Shown here: one piece after another, positions 26,673-37,220 of the stretch
How the letters are laid out: each line of letters begins with the position of its first letter
Position numbering within the stretch: the first letter of the stretch is position 1
NCBI RefSeq assembly: GCF_030812855.1
Contig: NZ_JAUSTK010000001.1
Location: forward strand, 62,001-126,000
Length of the DNA stretch: 64,000 nucleotides
Source: Paenibacillus wynnii
GTDB lineage: Bacteria; Bacillota; Bacilli; Paenibacillales; Paenibacillaceae
Direction of reading: 5' to 3'
Program-made: the position numbers and the translations under genes
Notes under the pieces: model-generated
Databases searched by the model: none
Told to the model about the DNA's origin: nothing
The model's input: the letters and a program-made list of their open reading frames with translations, nothing else

Positions 26673-28229
26673 TTAGAATATTTTCGTCGTCCATGATTCG
26701 CAATTCCAAATATCTGTGGCGATATCACGATAAAACTCAGGTTCGTGGGAAATAAGCAGTATGCTTCCTTTGTATGCTTTCAAAGCCCGCTTGAGCTCTT
26801 CCTTCGCATCGACATCCAAATGGTTCGTAGGCTCATCCAACACAAGAATATTTGTCTCCCGGTTAATGAGCTTGCACAGGCGTACCTTGGCTTTCTCTCC
26901 ACCGCTAAGAACCGAAATTTTACTCTCTATGTGCTTTGTGGTGAGTCCGCATTTCGCCAGTGCCGCACGTACTTCGAATTGAGACATGGAAGGGAACGTA
27001 TCCCATATTTCTTCTATACAGGTGTTGTTCTTTCCTTCCTTCGATTCCTGTTCGAAATAACCGATCTCTTGGTTGTATCCAAGCTCTACCGACCCGGACA
27101 ATGCCGGTATTTCGCCCAGAATACTACGCAGTAAGGTCGTCTTCCCGATACCGTTCGCACCGACAAGTGCTACTCTTTGACCACGTTCCATCAGTAAATC
27201 CAGAGGCCGGGACAGAGGTTCTTCATATCCGATAACGAGTCCCTTGGCTTCAAAAATAACTTTGCCTGCCGTTTTGCCATCTTTGAAATTAAACTGTGGC
27301 TTAGGTTTCTCTTTTGACATTTCGATGATTTCCATCTTGTCGAGCTTCTTCTGTCTGGACATCGCCATATTGCGGGTAGCCACACTGGCCTTATTACGGG
27401 CAACAAAGTCCTTCAACTCGGCAATTTCCTGCTGCTGACGATTAAAGGCTGATTCAAGCTGCTGCTTGCGCATTTCATAGACCTGCTGGAATTGGCTATA
27501 ATCGCCCACATAACGGGACAGCTTCAGGTTTTCCATATGGTAAATCAGGTTGATTACGTTGTTCAGGAACGGAATGTCATGTGAGATAAGGATAAACGCA
27601 TTCTCATACTCCTGAAGATAACGCTTCAGCCATTCAATATGCTGCTCGTCCAAATAGTTCGTAGGCTCATCGAGGAGCAGGATGTCTGGTTTCTCCAGCA
27701 GCAGTTTAGCCAGCAAAATCTTCGTGCGCTGGCCCCCGCTAAGCTCGGATACATCGCGGTCCAATCCTATGTCCGTAATTCCCAATCCGCGCGCAGTCTC
27801 TTGTACCTTCGCATCGATCATATAGAAATCCTGATTCGTCAGGGTGTCCTGGATCGTACCCACTTCTTCAAGCATTTTCTCCAGCTCTTCCGGGGAAACA
27901 TCACCCATCCGGCCGTACATATCGTTCATTTCTTGTTCAAGATCGAACAAGTATTGGAATGCACCCCGTAATACATCCTGAATCGTTAACCCCTGGGTCA
28001 GTACTGCATGCTGATCAAGGTAACCGACACGTACCCGCTTGGACCATTCTACTCTACCTTCGTCGGGCTGCAGTTTGCCTGTAACAATGTTCATAAACGT
28101 GGATTTACCTTCGCCGTTCGCGCCGATCAATCCGATATGCTCGCCCTTGAGCAAGCGGAATGAAACATCCTTGAAGATCGCACGATCTCCAAAGCCATGA
28201 CTTAATGCTTCAACATTTAATATGCTCAT
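26673..28229 (-). CDS. ABC-F family ATPase (ribosome-associated)
   Basis: 518 residues with two ABC domains in tandem and no membrane helices. Walker A GANGEGKST and GANGIGKTT, signatures LSGGQRTK and LSGGEKAK, Walker B LLLDEPTNYLD and LVLDEPTNHLD. The charged linker between the domains (about 240-310) is the interdomain segment that reaches into the ribosome in this family. ABC-F proteins act on the ribosome as translation factors or antibiotic-protection proteins; which applies here cannot be told from the sequence. Transcribed from the strong promoter at 28266-28294. Confidence 0.92.
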   Translation of the reverse strand: MSILNVEALSHGFGDRAIFKDVSFRLLKGEHIGLIGANGEGKSTFMNIVTGKLQPDEGRVEWSKRVRVGYLDQHAVLTQGLTIQDVLRGAFQYLFDLEQEMNDMYGRMGDVSPEELEKMLEEVGTIQDTLTNQDFYMIDAKVQETARGLGITDIGLDRDVSELSGGQRTKILLAKLLLEKPDILLLDEPTNYLDEQHIEWLKRYLQEYENAFILISHDIPFLNNVINLIYHMENLKLSRYVGDYSQFQQVYEMRKQQLESAFNRQQQEIAELKDFVARNKASVATRNMAMSRQKKLDKMEIIEMSKEKPKPQFNFKDGKTAGKVIFEAKGLVIGYEEPLSRPLDLLMERGQRVALVGANGIGKTTLLRSILGEIPALSGSVELGYNQEIGYFEQESKEGKNNTCIEEIWDTFPSMSQFEVRAALAKCGLTTKHIESKISVLSGGEKAKVRLCKLINRETNILVLDEPTNHLDVDAKEELKRALKAYKGSILLISHEPEFYRDIATDIWNCESWTTKIF

Positions 28230-28265
28230 TTATAGACACCTTTTTTTCTGTATTTTATCGTTTAT

Positions 28266-28294
28266 ATTATAAGCAGGAATGAGGGGGAATTCAA
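28266..28294 (-). promoter_or_regulatory. Sigma-A-type promoter of the ABC-F gene
   Basis: On the minus strand TTGAAT (28289-28294), a 17-bp spacer and a perfect TATAAT (28266-28271). Transcription would begin near 28259, leaving a leader of only about 30 nt with AAGGTG before the ATG. That is too short for the ribosome-mediated attenuators seen before some resistance ABC-F genes. Confidence 0.75.
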
Positions 28295-28350
28295 TGGAAT
28301 ACCGTTAATTTGCTTAAACTTATGTTTCTTCCACAGTTAAGGTCTGCACC

Positions 28351-28378
28351 AAAAAAACGGCATTTCTGCCGTTTTTTT
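28351..28378. terminator. Rho-independent terminator after the UvrA-like gene
   Basis: AAAAAAACGGCA and TGCCGTTTTTTT form a 12-bp stem around a 4-nt loop with perfect poly-A/poly-T tails. It lies 47 bp past the UvrA-like stop codon and can work both ways. Confidence 0.88.
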
Positions 28379-28424
28379 AAGATGGACTCTCAGGACTATC
28401 TGTTCGAATTCCAGAGTTCATCGT

Positions 28425-31292
28425 TTATAGAACCGTACGCAGAAACCTACCGGTATGGGATGCTTCCACTTTGGCAATCTGCTCCGGTGTTCCTTCGGCA
28501 ACGACGTACCCGCCCTGATGGCCGCCTTCCGGTCCCATGTCGATAATATAATCGGCGGACTTCATGATATCCAGGTGATGCTCGACGACGATGACAGTAT
28601 GCCCTTTATCCACCAGCTTGTTAAGTGAAAGCAGTAGCTTTTGGATATCAGATAGATGCAGTCCCGTAGTTGGCTCATCAAGGATATACAGGTTGTGAGC
28701 TCCCTTCTTTATCTTGGACAGCTCATAGGCAAGCTTCACTCTTTGCGCCTCTCCACCAGACAGCGTGGTCGAGCTTTGACCTAACCGCATATAGCCGAGT
28801 CCCAGTTCATCCATAATCTCAAGTTTATGCTTAAGGTACTTGTGGTGACTGAAGAAATCACCGGCTTCTTCCACCGTCATTTCCAGCACCTCAGCGATGC
28901 TTCTCCCCTGAACTTTAATTTCAAGGCCTTCTTCTGAGAACCGCATCCCTTTACACACGGGACATAGGGATTCGATATCCGCCATAAACTGCAGGTTGGT
29001 CACGATGACCCCATCTCCTGCACATTGTTCACAGCGTGTACCTCCCGCGTGGGTTAAGCTGAAATCAATGGCTTGGTAACCCCGGTCGATCGCCTCCGGC
29101 TGCATGGCAAACAGGTTGCGGATTTTATCATAGAGCCCAATGTAGGTTGCCGGATTAGATTTACTATTCCTTCCGATCGGTGCCTGATCGATATTAATGA
29201 CATTGTTCAGCAGACCTGCACCAAAGAGAAAATCATGTTCCCCGGCAACAATCCGGGCGGAAGTCATGTTAATTTTCAACTGTTTAAAGAGGATTTCGTT
29301 AATCAATGAGCTTTTTCCTGAACCGGATACCCCGGTAATACAGAGAAACACTCCTAATGGAATATCCAGATCCACGTTCTTTAGGTTGTTCTCCCTAGCT
29401 CCCTGAACGCTTAAAAAGTCATCCCCCAAATTCCTCCGCTTCTTAGGAACAGGAATTTGAGCTTTCCCGGATAAATATTGACCCGTAACGGATTCGGACT
29501 CATTCATAATATCTTCTAAACTACCACATGCAACAATATTGCCCCCGTGAATACCCGGACCCGGACCGATTTCAATAATATGATCAGCGCACCGGATCGT
29601 ATCCATATCATGCTCAACGACGATCACGGTATTGCCGATATCACGGAGCTTCTTCATCGTATCAATAACCCTGCTTGAATCCCGGGGATGAAGTCCTATA
29701 CTCGGTTCATCCATGACGTACAACATCCCCATCAACTCACTGCTGATCTGGGTGGACATTTTGATTCGCTGCATCTCGCCGCCCGATATACTATCACTCC
29801 TACGACATAGACTAATATAATGAAGTCCGATATCAATTAAAAGGGAAATTCTCGTCTGAATCTCTTGAATGATGGAGAAAGCTACATCCTGAATTTCTTC
29901 TTTGAAAGACAAGGATGCAAGCGAATCAAGCAGCTCAGGCAGCTGTTTTCTGCATAGCTGGTCTATATTCTCCCCTCCCAATGTAACCTGGAGCCTTTGC
30001 TTCTTGAGTCTTGCTCCATTACATTCAGGACAGATTTTCTCGATCATGCAGTCCTTGATAAAAGTTGGTTCGAAAGCTTCTGTAGTGGAGGACTTCCGTA
30101 TGTAATGTTTGTACCAGCTTTCCATTTCATGAACGAAACCCCAGAACGGCCGATCCCGCCCGATCATCCAGTTCTTCTTGGTTGAATTGGGAGGTTGAAG
30201 CATGGGAAGAACCTCGCCTTTTGTTCCGTAAAAAAGAATGTCATGAATAGAATTGGGAAGATCACTAAAGGGGGTTTCCAAGCTGAAATTATACTTTTGG
30301 GACAAGCTGTACATTAACACGGAACGGTAGCTATCCTTACCCGAAGGATTGAAGACGGTGCTTTTGAGCGCTCCTTTATTAATGCTTTTCTCTGGTGCAA
30401 CCACTAGGAAGCTGGGCTCCACCACATAAGACATCCCAACACCCAAGCAGGTATGGCAGGCACTTGCTGGTGAGTTGAATGAGAAATGGAAGGGCTGCAT
30501 GTCACACAAGAAGAAATGATGCTCCGGGCATCCAAAATCTTGATAGAAAGAAACATCCGTGCCTCCGGCAACCTCAACCTTAATCATAATATCCTCTTCC
30601 AGAGCCAGCATTGCTGCTTCTATGGATTTGGTAAGCTGAATATAGGTATTGTTCTTAAGTGTGAAGCGGTCGATGATCATCTCAATGTGGTACTGCTGAG
30701 TTTCGTCCAGCTCTCTTTTTTCGGCCAGAGAAAAAGGTTCACCGTCTACGAGCAGGTTCTTATAACCCTTCTCCCGCAGCTGCTGAAAAGTAAAGTTGTA
30801 ATCCTCCCCGTATATTTTATAGACAGGAGCCCGGAGTTCTACAACCGTCCCGAACGGCAACGATGATATACGTTCGGCGATCTGGGCAGCGGATAGCTGT
30901 TTAAGGGAATGGCTGCATTCTGAACATTTGCCTACACCGGCTGTGGAATACAGCAGACGTAAATAATCGTTAATGTCCGTAACCGTGCCTACAGTTGAAC
31001 GCGGATTATTATTACCTTTTTTCTGCTCGATAGCAATCACAGGGGACAGCCCACGCACATAGTCGACCTTCGCTTTTTTGAGTTGGCTGATACGGCTCTT
31101 CGCAAAGGTAGAAATTGAATCTAGAAATCGTCTTTGCCCCTCCCCATAGATAACATCAAATGCCAGTGATGACTTTCCGGAACCGGACACCCCCGTGATG
31201 ACCGTTAACTTGTCCCGCGGGATTTCAACGGAAATGTTCTTCAGATTATTTTGCTTAGCGCCAGATATCTCGATTGTCGTTCTTATAGACAT
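28425..31292 (-). CDS. UvrA-family paralogue (excinuclease ABC subunit A-like)
   Basis: About 955 residues. Two UvrA-type ATPase modules: GVSGSGKSS near the N-terminus and again in the second half; signatures SISGGEMQR and TLSGGEAQR; Walker B YVMDEPS and YILDEPT. Zinc-finger cysteines are present (CSEC, CPEH, CHTC, CPEC, CEQC, CPVC). The segment between CSEC and CPEH that binds UvrB in UvrA1 seems present, so this is not the short UvrA2 type. It diverges from housekeeping UvrA, for example in the stretch after the first Walker A, and sits beside a nucleotidyltransferase and a GyrI-type regulator. A role in tolerance to a DNA-binding drug, as for DrrC, is inferred. ATG 31292 is chosen for its AAGGAG site. 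Confidence 0.9.
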   Translation of the reverse strand: MSIRTTIEISGAKQNNLKNISVEIPRDKLTVITGVSGSGKSSLAFDVIYGEGQRRFLDSISTFAKSRISQLKKAKVDYVRGLSPVIAIEQKKGNNNPRSTVGTVTDINDYLRLLYSTAGVGKCSECSHSLKQLSAAQIAERISSLPFGTVVELRAPVYKIYGEDYNFTFQQLREKGYKNLLVDGEPFSLAEKRELDETQQYHIEMIIDRFTLKNNTYIQLTKSIEAAMLALEEDIMIKVEVAGGTDVSFYQDFGCPEHHFFLCDMQPFHFSFNSPASACHTCLGVGMSYVVEPSFLVVAPEKSINKGALKSTVFNPSGKDSYRSVLMYSLSQKYNFSLETPFSDLPNSIHDILFYGTKGEVLPMLQPPNSTKKNWMIGRDRPFWGFVHEMESWYKHYIRKSSTTEAFEPTFIKDCMIEKICPECNGARLKKQRLQVTLGGENIDQLCRKQLPELLDSLASLSFKEEIQDVAFSIIQEIQTRISLLIDIGLHYISLCRRSDSISGGEMQRIKMSTQISSELMGMLYVMDEPSIGLHPRDSSRVIDTMKKLRDIGNTVIVVEHDMDTIRCADHIIEIGPGPGIHGGNIVACGSLEDIMNESESVTGQYLSGKAQIPVPKKRRNLGDDFLSVQGARENNLKNVDLDIPLGVFLCITGVSGSGKSSLINEILFKQLKINMTSARIVAGEHDFLFGAGLLNNVINIDQAPIGRNSKSNPATYIGLYDKIRNLFAMQPEAIDRGYQAIDFSLTHAGGTRCEQCAGDGVIVTNLQFMADIESLCPVCKGMRFSEEGLEIKVQGRSIAEVLEMTVEEAGDFFSHHKYLKHKLEIMDELGLGYMRLGQSSTTLSGGEAQRVKLAYELSKIKKGAHNLYILDEPTTGLHLSDIQKLLLSLNKLVDKGHTVIVVEHHLDIMKSADYIIDMGPEGGHQGGYVVAEGTPEQIAKVEASHTGRFLRTVL

Positions 31293-31319
31293 GATCAAGC
31301 TCCTTTCTGCACTCCACAT

Positions 31320-32249
31320 TTATGGAATATACAAATAACCTATTTCTTCAACTGCCGGCTTGCTTTTGGGTGTAATCCGAATCGTCTGAGATACTTTATC
31401 TATGACACCATTCTCCACCAAATAGTCCATAATACCAATTAAGCCGTCACTGTGCATGTGAAAATGCTTATTGATTAGCGTAACGGTCTTAATCTCCTGA
31501 TCGCTCATAAACTCAATGACCGGCTTTGAATAGATAGGAAGATATAGCTGCAGAATCTTTCCAATCCTCTCAATCCCGTTCTCAATTTCCTCCACACTCA
31601 TATGATGGGACATCGGATCCTGATAAAAGGGGAATATGGCATCTGGATTCAGTATAAGCGTTCTTTGGATGGCTTCTCTGGATATCGCTTCGCCCTGTAT
31701 GCAGAGTTCCATGTGGGCAACCGTTTCTGCAGCCTTTAATAGAAAATATTGCGCATATAGAAGGTCCTTTCTTACTGTCAGCCATTTTTGAGATTTTTCG
31801 CGCAGAAACACAAGCTGATTGGCAATGTGGAGTGCCGTTACTGCAATATCATCGAGGCCCACCTTCTTCAGATCCTCAAAATATTCGATTAAGCTGTCAT
31901 CTGTGGAATAGACCATGATGCCCTTTGAGAAGTAGGATTGGTCAAAAGACCCGCCGATTGCCCTCTCCAGTCCTCTCTTAAATACGCTACGTACCATTAG
32001 ATAAACATTGATAAGGATCCCGTCTTCCACGATACAATATGTCGTAGTCGCAAGGGGCTGGTCGCGGATAATCATAGTCATATCAATATCGCTTTTTTCC
32101 CAGATCACATCATAAGCCAGACTTCCGCTGATAATAATGGCAATGACATTCGGATCTTTCCTGACCTTATCGATAAAGCTGTCCTGTGCGGCAATATAGC
32201 GTGCTTTCAACTCTGCTTGCGTTGTATCATCCATACCCGTCGCTCTCAC
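31320..32249 (-). CDS. Nucleotidyltransferase-fold protein
   Basis: 309 residues. An N-terminal nucleotidyltransferase core carries the [19 protein letters not shown] block (the GS and DxD of polymerase-beta-like NTases), followed by a helical region. The C-terminal 70 residues have the feel of a winged helix. Family members include aminoglycoside and lincosamide adenylyltransferases, but many are of unknown target. The stop lies 27 bp before the UvrA-like start, so the two are one operon, divergent from the AraC-type gene. GTG 32249 and ATG 32234 are both possible starts; a proposed promoter so close upstream favours the shorter form. Confidence 0.8.
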   Translation of the reverse strand: MRATGMDDTTQAELKARYIAAQDSFIDKVRKDPNVIAIIISGSLAYDVIWEKSDIDMTMIIRDQPLATTTYCIVEDGILINVYLMVRSVFKRGLERAIGGSFDQSYFSKGIMVYSTDDSLIEYFEDLKKVGLDDIAVTALHIANQLVFLREKSQKWLTVRKDLLYAQYFLLKAAETVAHMELCIQGEAISREAIQRTLILNPDAIFPFYQDPMSHHMSVEEIENGIERIGKILQLYLPIYSKPVIEFMSDQEIKTVTLINKHFHMHSDGLIGIMDYLVENGVIDKVSQTIRITPKSKPAVEEIGYLYIP

Positions 32250-32257
32250 CCTACCTT

Positions 32258-32309
32258 CATAATATAAAAGTTAATCATTTTGTCATTGCCGCTTATGGGA
32301 AAATTATAC
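32258..32309. promoter_or_regulatory. Overlapping divergent promoters sharing a -35 region
   Basis: Plus strand: TTGTCA at 32280-32285 and ATTATA/TTATAC near 32303-32309. Minus strand: ATGACA at 32281-32286 and ATTATG at 32258-32263 with 17-bp spacing. The two -35 boxes overlap, which would let one bound regulator affect both genes. The minus -10 match is weak. Confidence 0.45.
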
Positions 32310-32359
32310 TATACTGCAATTGGCAGAACCGGACAAAAATTGCTGTGTTAGGAGCGGAT

Positions 32360-33250
32360 ATGGATCTTCATCTCCTGGAAACGATTAACCAAACAACGGA
32401 ATATATCGAAAGCCATTTGTTAGAGGATTTGAATCTCGACTGTATTTCGGGCCACGTGAATATCTCCAAATTTCATTTACTCCGTATCTGGAAGGGGGCC
32501 ACTTCTACAGGCCTAATGGAGTATGTCCGCAGAAGGCGCATTACCCAGTCTCTGGGAGATTTAATCCATGAACGAAACAGTATTGAATTCATTTCTTCCA
32601 AATACTCCTTCGGCTGCGAACGGACCTATAACAGAGTTTTTAAAGAAGAATTCAACATCAGTCCGACCAGATGGCGGCGCAATCCCACTCCTCTGCAAAT
32701 CCTGGACCGATTTAATGCAGATTTCTTGCACCGGTCTGGAGAGGGTCTCGTATTTTTCCGTTCCACCAGTATATTGCCTTCATTTTCAATTGCCGGTCTA
32801 GAGTATCGTGTAGATGTGAATGATAACCTGGTGAATCAGACCGCTAACCGGTATGGCGTAGATTTCTTCTATAACTCTCGTCCAAAAATTATCAACCCGG
32901 TAGATAAAGACATTTATATCGGGTACACCACCGTTCCGAACCCCTTCCGGGGTTATACGTTATATCAGCCATCTGTACAAATTAATCAGAGCAGCATCAT
33001 ACCGCCGGATATGAATGTAAAGCATATTACGCCTCACAAATATGGTGTTTTTACTTATATGGGCCCCCATCGTCCCGAAGAGCTCACCTCCAAGTCCTTA
33101 ATCGTCATCTGGAAGCACATCTTCGAAACGTGGATGCCCACCGTTCAATTTGAATTGAAGAATAAATTCAGTTTCGAGCTTATCAATTATGCCAAGTGTA
33201 ATAAGCGTTATTGCGAGTGCAATCTATACTATCCGATTTCAGAGTTGTAA
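32360..33250 (+). CDS. AraC-family regulator with GyrI-like effector domain
   Basis: About 296 residues from ATG 32360, which has GGAG 5 nt upstream; the frame is open further upstream but without a better start. Residues 1-110 are an N-terminal AraC-type double helix-turn-helix (TEYIESHLLEDLNLDCIS, then YSFGCERTYNRVFKEEF and ISPTRWRR). The remaining half resembles GyrI/SOUL-type effector-binding domains (HKYGVFTYMGP, then FETWMPT). This is the Rob/BltR-like layout of drug-responsive activators. Divergent from the nucleotidyltransferase/UvrA operon with overlapping promoters, so it probably controls it. Confidence 0.88.
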   Translation: MDLHLLETINQTTEYIESHLLEDLNLDCISGHVNISKFHLLRIWKGATSTGLMEYVRRRRITQSLGDLIHERNSIEFISSKYSFGCERTYNRVFKEEFNISPTRWRRNPTPLQILDRFNADFLHRSGEGLVFFRSTSILPSFSIAGLEYRVDVNDNLVNQTANRYGVDFFYNSRPKIINPVDKDIYIGYTTVPNPFRGYTLYQPSVQINQSSIIPPDMNVKHITPHKYGVFTYMGPHRPEELTSKSLIVIWKHIFETWMPTVQFELKNKFSFELINYAKCNKRYCECNLYYPISEL

Positions 33251-33329
33251 AGAGTCCGTATGAATACATAACTACAAATTACTCAATAATAAAAAGTGTT
33301 ACTCCTAATAAGGACATCAATTTGCACAA

Positions 33330-35041
33330 AAAGGGGCTGTCCCATAAGCCATGAAAAGGCTACTTGGGACGGCCCCGCTGTTTTTGAGTCGGATTGACTT
33401 GTGCACTTGGTGTGGACGCTCCACGAACGGACCGTTGCTCCAATCGCTGTGCTCTCCAGATTTTATTTATTTCACTTAGCGGTAAAAATCCGGAGAGCAA
33501 GGCGACCGCTACCGCTTTTCCGCAATCAGTCCGTCCTCTCCGCTGCTTTGAGCAGAAAAAGTTTCTACAAACCTTCTAAAATCAAAAAAAAAGAAACCTT
33601 TCTTTGGTAAAATGGAAGTGCCGCGACAGCTACCACCCCAAAATGCTCACCAAAGTCATTATCTACGCGTACACCCAGCGAATTTATTCGTCTCGGCAAA
33701 TCGCCAAAGCGGTACGGGAGAATATTCCCTTCATGTGGCTGGCCGGACGGCAGCGACCCGACTTCCGCACTCTTAGTCGCTTCCGTTCTCAGCGAATGAA
33801 GGACGTCCTCGAAACGGTATTTACCGCCGTGCTTCAGTTTTTGGCTGACGAAAAATACGTTTCGCTGGAGCATTACTTTGTGGACTGAACCAAAATCGAG
33901 GCGAATGCCAATCGCTACACCTTTGTGTGGGGCAAAGCGGTCAGCAAACACAAATTAAAATTGCAGGAGAAGGTACATGCCCTGTTTGCTAACATCGAGG
34001 TGGCAGAGGATGAAGAAGAACGCGAGTACCCCGGAAAAGACCTCCTTGAACTCGGGGAGTCTTCCGAGTGGAGCAGCCAGAAACTCGAACAAGCAGTGCA
34101 GAAGCTTGAAGCTCAGCTATTGGTGAAACCCAAAGACAAGCCTCTGAAAAAAGCCGTTCGGAAGCTTCGTAAGGATTTGCTGCCCAGGCAGTTGAAGTAC
34201 GAGCAGTACCAAATGCTGCTTGGCGACCGGAACAGCTTCAGCAAGACCGACCGGGATGCGACCTTCATGCGGATGAAGGAAGACCACATGCGCAATGGTC
34301 AACTCAAACCGGGTTACAATGTACAGATCGGAACCGAAACCAGTTTATTTTGACCTACAGTCTACACCCAAGACCTACAGATACCCGTTGTTTACAGCCG
34401 CATCTGGAAAAAGAAGAAATTCAGGCGGTAGTGAAATACGGCAGCTACCATAAAGAAAAGAGCAAAGCATGGAAAGAGAATATCGGAAAGATTGAGAACT
34501 GGACATATGACGAAGCCATGGATACGTGGATGTGCCCCGCCGGACAAACGTTGCATTTCCGCAAAGAAAGCAAGGAACTCTTGGAGAGTGGATATGAAAT
34601 TGGAAGACGTCATTACCGCAGCTCAAGTTGCGACAGTTGCCCGCTGAAGGAACGCTGTACCAAGGCAGCAGGAAATCGGGAAGTGGTTGTCAGTCTGGAA
34701 CGACTGCGGTACCAGAAACTGGCTCGGGCAATCTTGCAAAGCGAGGAAGGCTACGTTTTGGCCGTACGTCGAATGACAGAACCGGAAAGTGTGTTTGGAC
34801 AACTGAAGAACAACCGGGGCTTCCGGCGGTTTCTGCTTCGCGGCATGGAAAAAGTGACGCTTGAGGTCGGGTGGCTTTCCCTTGCCCACAATCTACTGAA
34901 GCAAGCTGCAAATGACCAAAAACGCAGAACAGCGATCCTCCATTAACAGGAGAATCGCTGCTTTGTTGACCTTTTTCGGTTTTGAAAATCAAGAGGGTCT
35001 ATCTCTGCTCGTAGAAAATTTACTTATGGGACAGCCCCTTT
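33330..35041. mobile_element. Defective IS1182-family insertion sequence
   Basis: 1712 bp bounded by perfect 19-bp inverted repeats (33330-33348, AAAGGGGCTGTCCCATAAG, and its complement at 35023-35041). A strong subterminal hairpin (33333-33376) lies inside the left end. The only gene is a broken transposase. No obvious target duplication is visible. The right end is only 34 bp from the nasC stop codon. The left hairpin may also terminate the AraC-type gene. Confidence 0.9.
33604..34946 (+). pseudogene. IS1182-type transposase, inactivated
   Basis: Three pieces of one DDE transposase. 33604-33888 ends EHYFVD at a TGA that replaces the Gly codon of the conserved D-G-T-K block; the same frame continues ([17 protein letters not shown]) to 34353. 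A frameshift then leads to 34350-34946 (RPTDTRCLQPHLEK to the C-terminal cysteine block CDSCPLKERC). Directly after HLEK the sequence jumps to EEIQAVVKYG, so about 35-50 residues normally between these blocks, with a catalytic Asp, are deleted. It cannot be active. Confidence 0.9.
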
Positions 35042-35074
35042 GGATATTTTCACATCCACTGTTGGTTTCTAAGT

Positions 35075-37216
35075 CTACATGGATTCCACAAGCGGCCTTG
35101 CGTTAACAGCACATACTTTAAAGCCAGGCATTCTACACGTCGGATCCAGCGCTTGATTCGTAATTTTGTTCACATTCTGAATACCGCCCCAATGCATAGG
35201 AACAAACACCGTATCCTCGCGAATCTCCCTCGTCAGCCTGCTGCGGACTACGATACTTCCCCGTTTCGATTCCAGCCGTATTAATGAGTCATCCTCGATC
35301 AGGTACTTTTGTGCCGTCTTCGGGTGAATTTCCATAAAGGATTCAAAGCTGCGTGCCGCCAGCGTATGACTTCTTCTGGTTTGCACACCTGTCAAATAAT
35401 GTGAGAGTACGCGACCGGTTGTCAAGTATAGCGGAAACTCGCCGCTTACCTGCTCTTCAGGGAAATGATTATCCACCGCAATCAGTTCTGCCTTACCGCC
35501 CGGATGCGCAAACTCCTTCTCGAATAATCGCTTTTCTCCAGGGTGTTCCAGGCTTGGACAAGGCCAATACACCCCTTCATCCCGCCGTAGCCGATCATAG
35601 GTGATACCATAATAATCAGCCAGCCCTCCGCGGCTAGCAATACGAAGCTCCTCAAAAATTTGCTCCGTAGCCGTGTAGGAGAAATAAGACTCTCTTCCAA
35701 GAGTACCGGCAATACCGCACAATATTTCCCAATCATGCTTCACTTCACCTGTAACAGCCCGACTCGCTTCTCTCAACAAAACACGGCCTTCCAGATTGGT
35801 TAATGTGCCTTCATTCTCTAAATAAGAGGAAGTAGGCAAAATTAAATCAGCCATCCGTGCTGTTTCAGAGAGGAACATGTCGGCTACCACAAGGAACTGC
35901 AGCTTACTCAGGCCCTCTTCCACAAAGTTGGCATTAGGATTGGACACGAGCGGATTAGAGCCCATAACAAACAGCGCACGAATCTCCTCTTCATGGACTT
36001 TCTCCATCATTTCATAGGCGGAGACGCCTTTTCCGGGCAATTCGTCAGGCTTCACACCCCATACCTTTGCGATATAGGCACGATCAACCGGATTTTCAAT
36101 CGAACGGTATCCCGGAAGCTGATCGGCTTTTTGTCCGTGCTCTCTGCCCCCTTGACCGTTACCTTGGCCAGTAATCGCGCCGTAACCGCAGCCTTCTTTC
36201 CCTATCTTTCCGGTAATCAGCACCATATTAAGGAAGTTTCGCACGGCCATATACCCATCCGTCTGCTGCTCCACGCCCCTTGCTGTAAATACCATACCGG
36301 TTGCTGCTTTGCCGAATGCTTCTGCGGCTTGGCGAATTTGCGCTAACGGAACGCCTGTAATTTCCGCGATATTGTTCAAGTCAACCGTCGCAAGATGCTC
36401 CTTAAGCTCATGAAACCCGTTGGTACGTTCCCCCGCAAACGTTTCGTCCACATAAGCTTCATCCACCAACACTTTCAACATGCCGTTGACTAAAGCGGCG
36501 TCCATCCCCGGCTTTACCTTTAAATGCAAATCCGCCATCTCAGTAGTCCCCGTATTTCTAGGATCAATAGCTATGATGAAAGCTCCGTTCTCCTTCGCCC
36601 TTGTAAAATAAGGCATGAGCGTCGGCTGGCATTCCGCAATATTTGTTCCCGCCAATAGGATACACTTTGCCATCGGAATTTCGGACAGCTGGTTGGTCAA
36701 GCCGCGGTCAATACCGAATGCCTTATTGCCGGCCGACGCAGCCGCGGACATACAAAACCGACCATTGTAATCAATATATTTGGTTTGCAGCGCGACCCGT
36801 GCAAATTTCCCAAGCAAATACGCGGATTCATTGGTCAGAGATCCCCCACCATATACGCCAATCGCGTCGTTTCCGAACTGCTGTCTGATTTGAGTGAAAT
36901 TGGATTGAATCAGCCGGTAGGCTTCCTCCCAGCTGATTCGCACAAATGCTCCATCCACTTTGGCCATAGGATAGGTGAGACGATCGCTGCTGAGGGCATG
37001 CTGATAGGCGTTCATCCCTTTGATACACAACCGGCCTTCCGAAGCCGCGTTGGACTTTGGAAGAACGGTATAGGTGTTCCGCTCCTCACCAAGATGCTCC
37101 ACAACCTGCATTTTACATTGCACACTACAAAAGGGACACTGAGTATCCATAACATGCTCTTGTCCCGCAGAAGCTTCGAATTCCACTTTATTAGTCAGTA
37201 CCGTAAATGGTTTCAT
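35075..37216 (-). CDS. nasC: Assimilatory nitrate reductase catalytic subunit
   Basis: 713 residues, molybdopterin oxidoreductase family, close to the usual length of NasC. The N-terminal 4Fe-4S site is complete: C27, C30, C34 (CPFCSVQC) and C64 (GRLCIKG). The molybdopterin domains follow (YGGGSLTNES, GSNPLVSNPNANF) and a C-terminal Mo-MGD dinucleotide-binding domain (LTTGRVLSHYLTG). No Tat signal, so cytoplasmic. It reduces nitrate to nitrite using electrons from NasB, whose gene ends 4 bp upstream. The IS inserted just after its stop removed any original terminator. Confidence 0.93.
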   Translation of the reverse strand: MKPFTVLTNKVEFEASAGQEHVMDTQCPFCSVQCKMQVVEHLGEERNTYTVLPKSNAASEGRLCIKGMNAYQHALSSDRLTYPMAKVDGAFVRISWEEAYRLIQSNFTQIRQQFGNDAIGVYGGGSLTNESAYLLGKFARVALQTKYIDYNGRFCMSAAASAGNKAFGIDRGLTNQLSEIPMAKCILLAGTNIAECQPTLMPYFTRAKENGAFIIAIDPRNTGTTEMADLHLKVKPGMDAALVNGMLKVLVDEAYVDETFAGERTNGFHELKEHLATVDLNNIAEITGVPLAQIRQAAEAFGKAATGMVFTARGVEQQTDGYMAVRNFLNMVLITGKIGKEGCGYGAITGQGNGQGGREHGQKADQLPGYRSIENPVDRAYIAKVWGVKPDELPGKGVSAYEMMEKVHEEEIRALFVMGSNPLVSNPNANFVEEGLSKLQFLVVADMFLSETARMADLILPTSSYLENEGTLTNLEGRVLLREASRAVTGEVKHDWEILCGIAGTLGRESYFSYTATEQIFEELRIASRGGLADYYGITYDRLRRDEGVYWPCPSLEHPGEKRLFEKEFAHPGGKAELIAVDNHFPEEQVSGEFPLYLTTGRVLSHYLTGVQTRRSHTLAARSFESFMEIHPKTAQKYLIEDDSLIRLESKRGSIVVRSRLTREIREDTVFVPMHWGGIQNVNKITNQALDPTCRMPGFKVCAVNARPLVESM

Positions 37217-37220
37217 CTGA

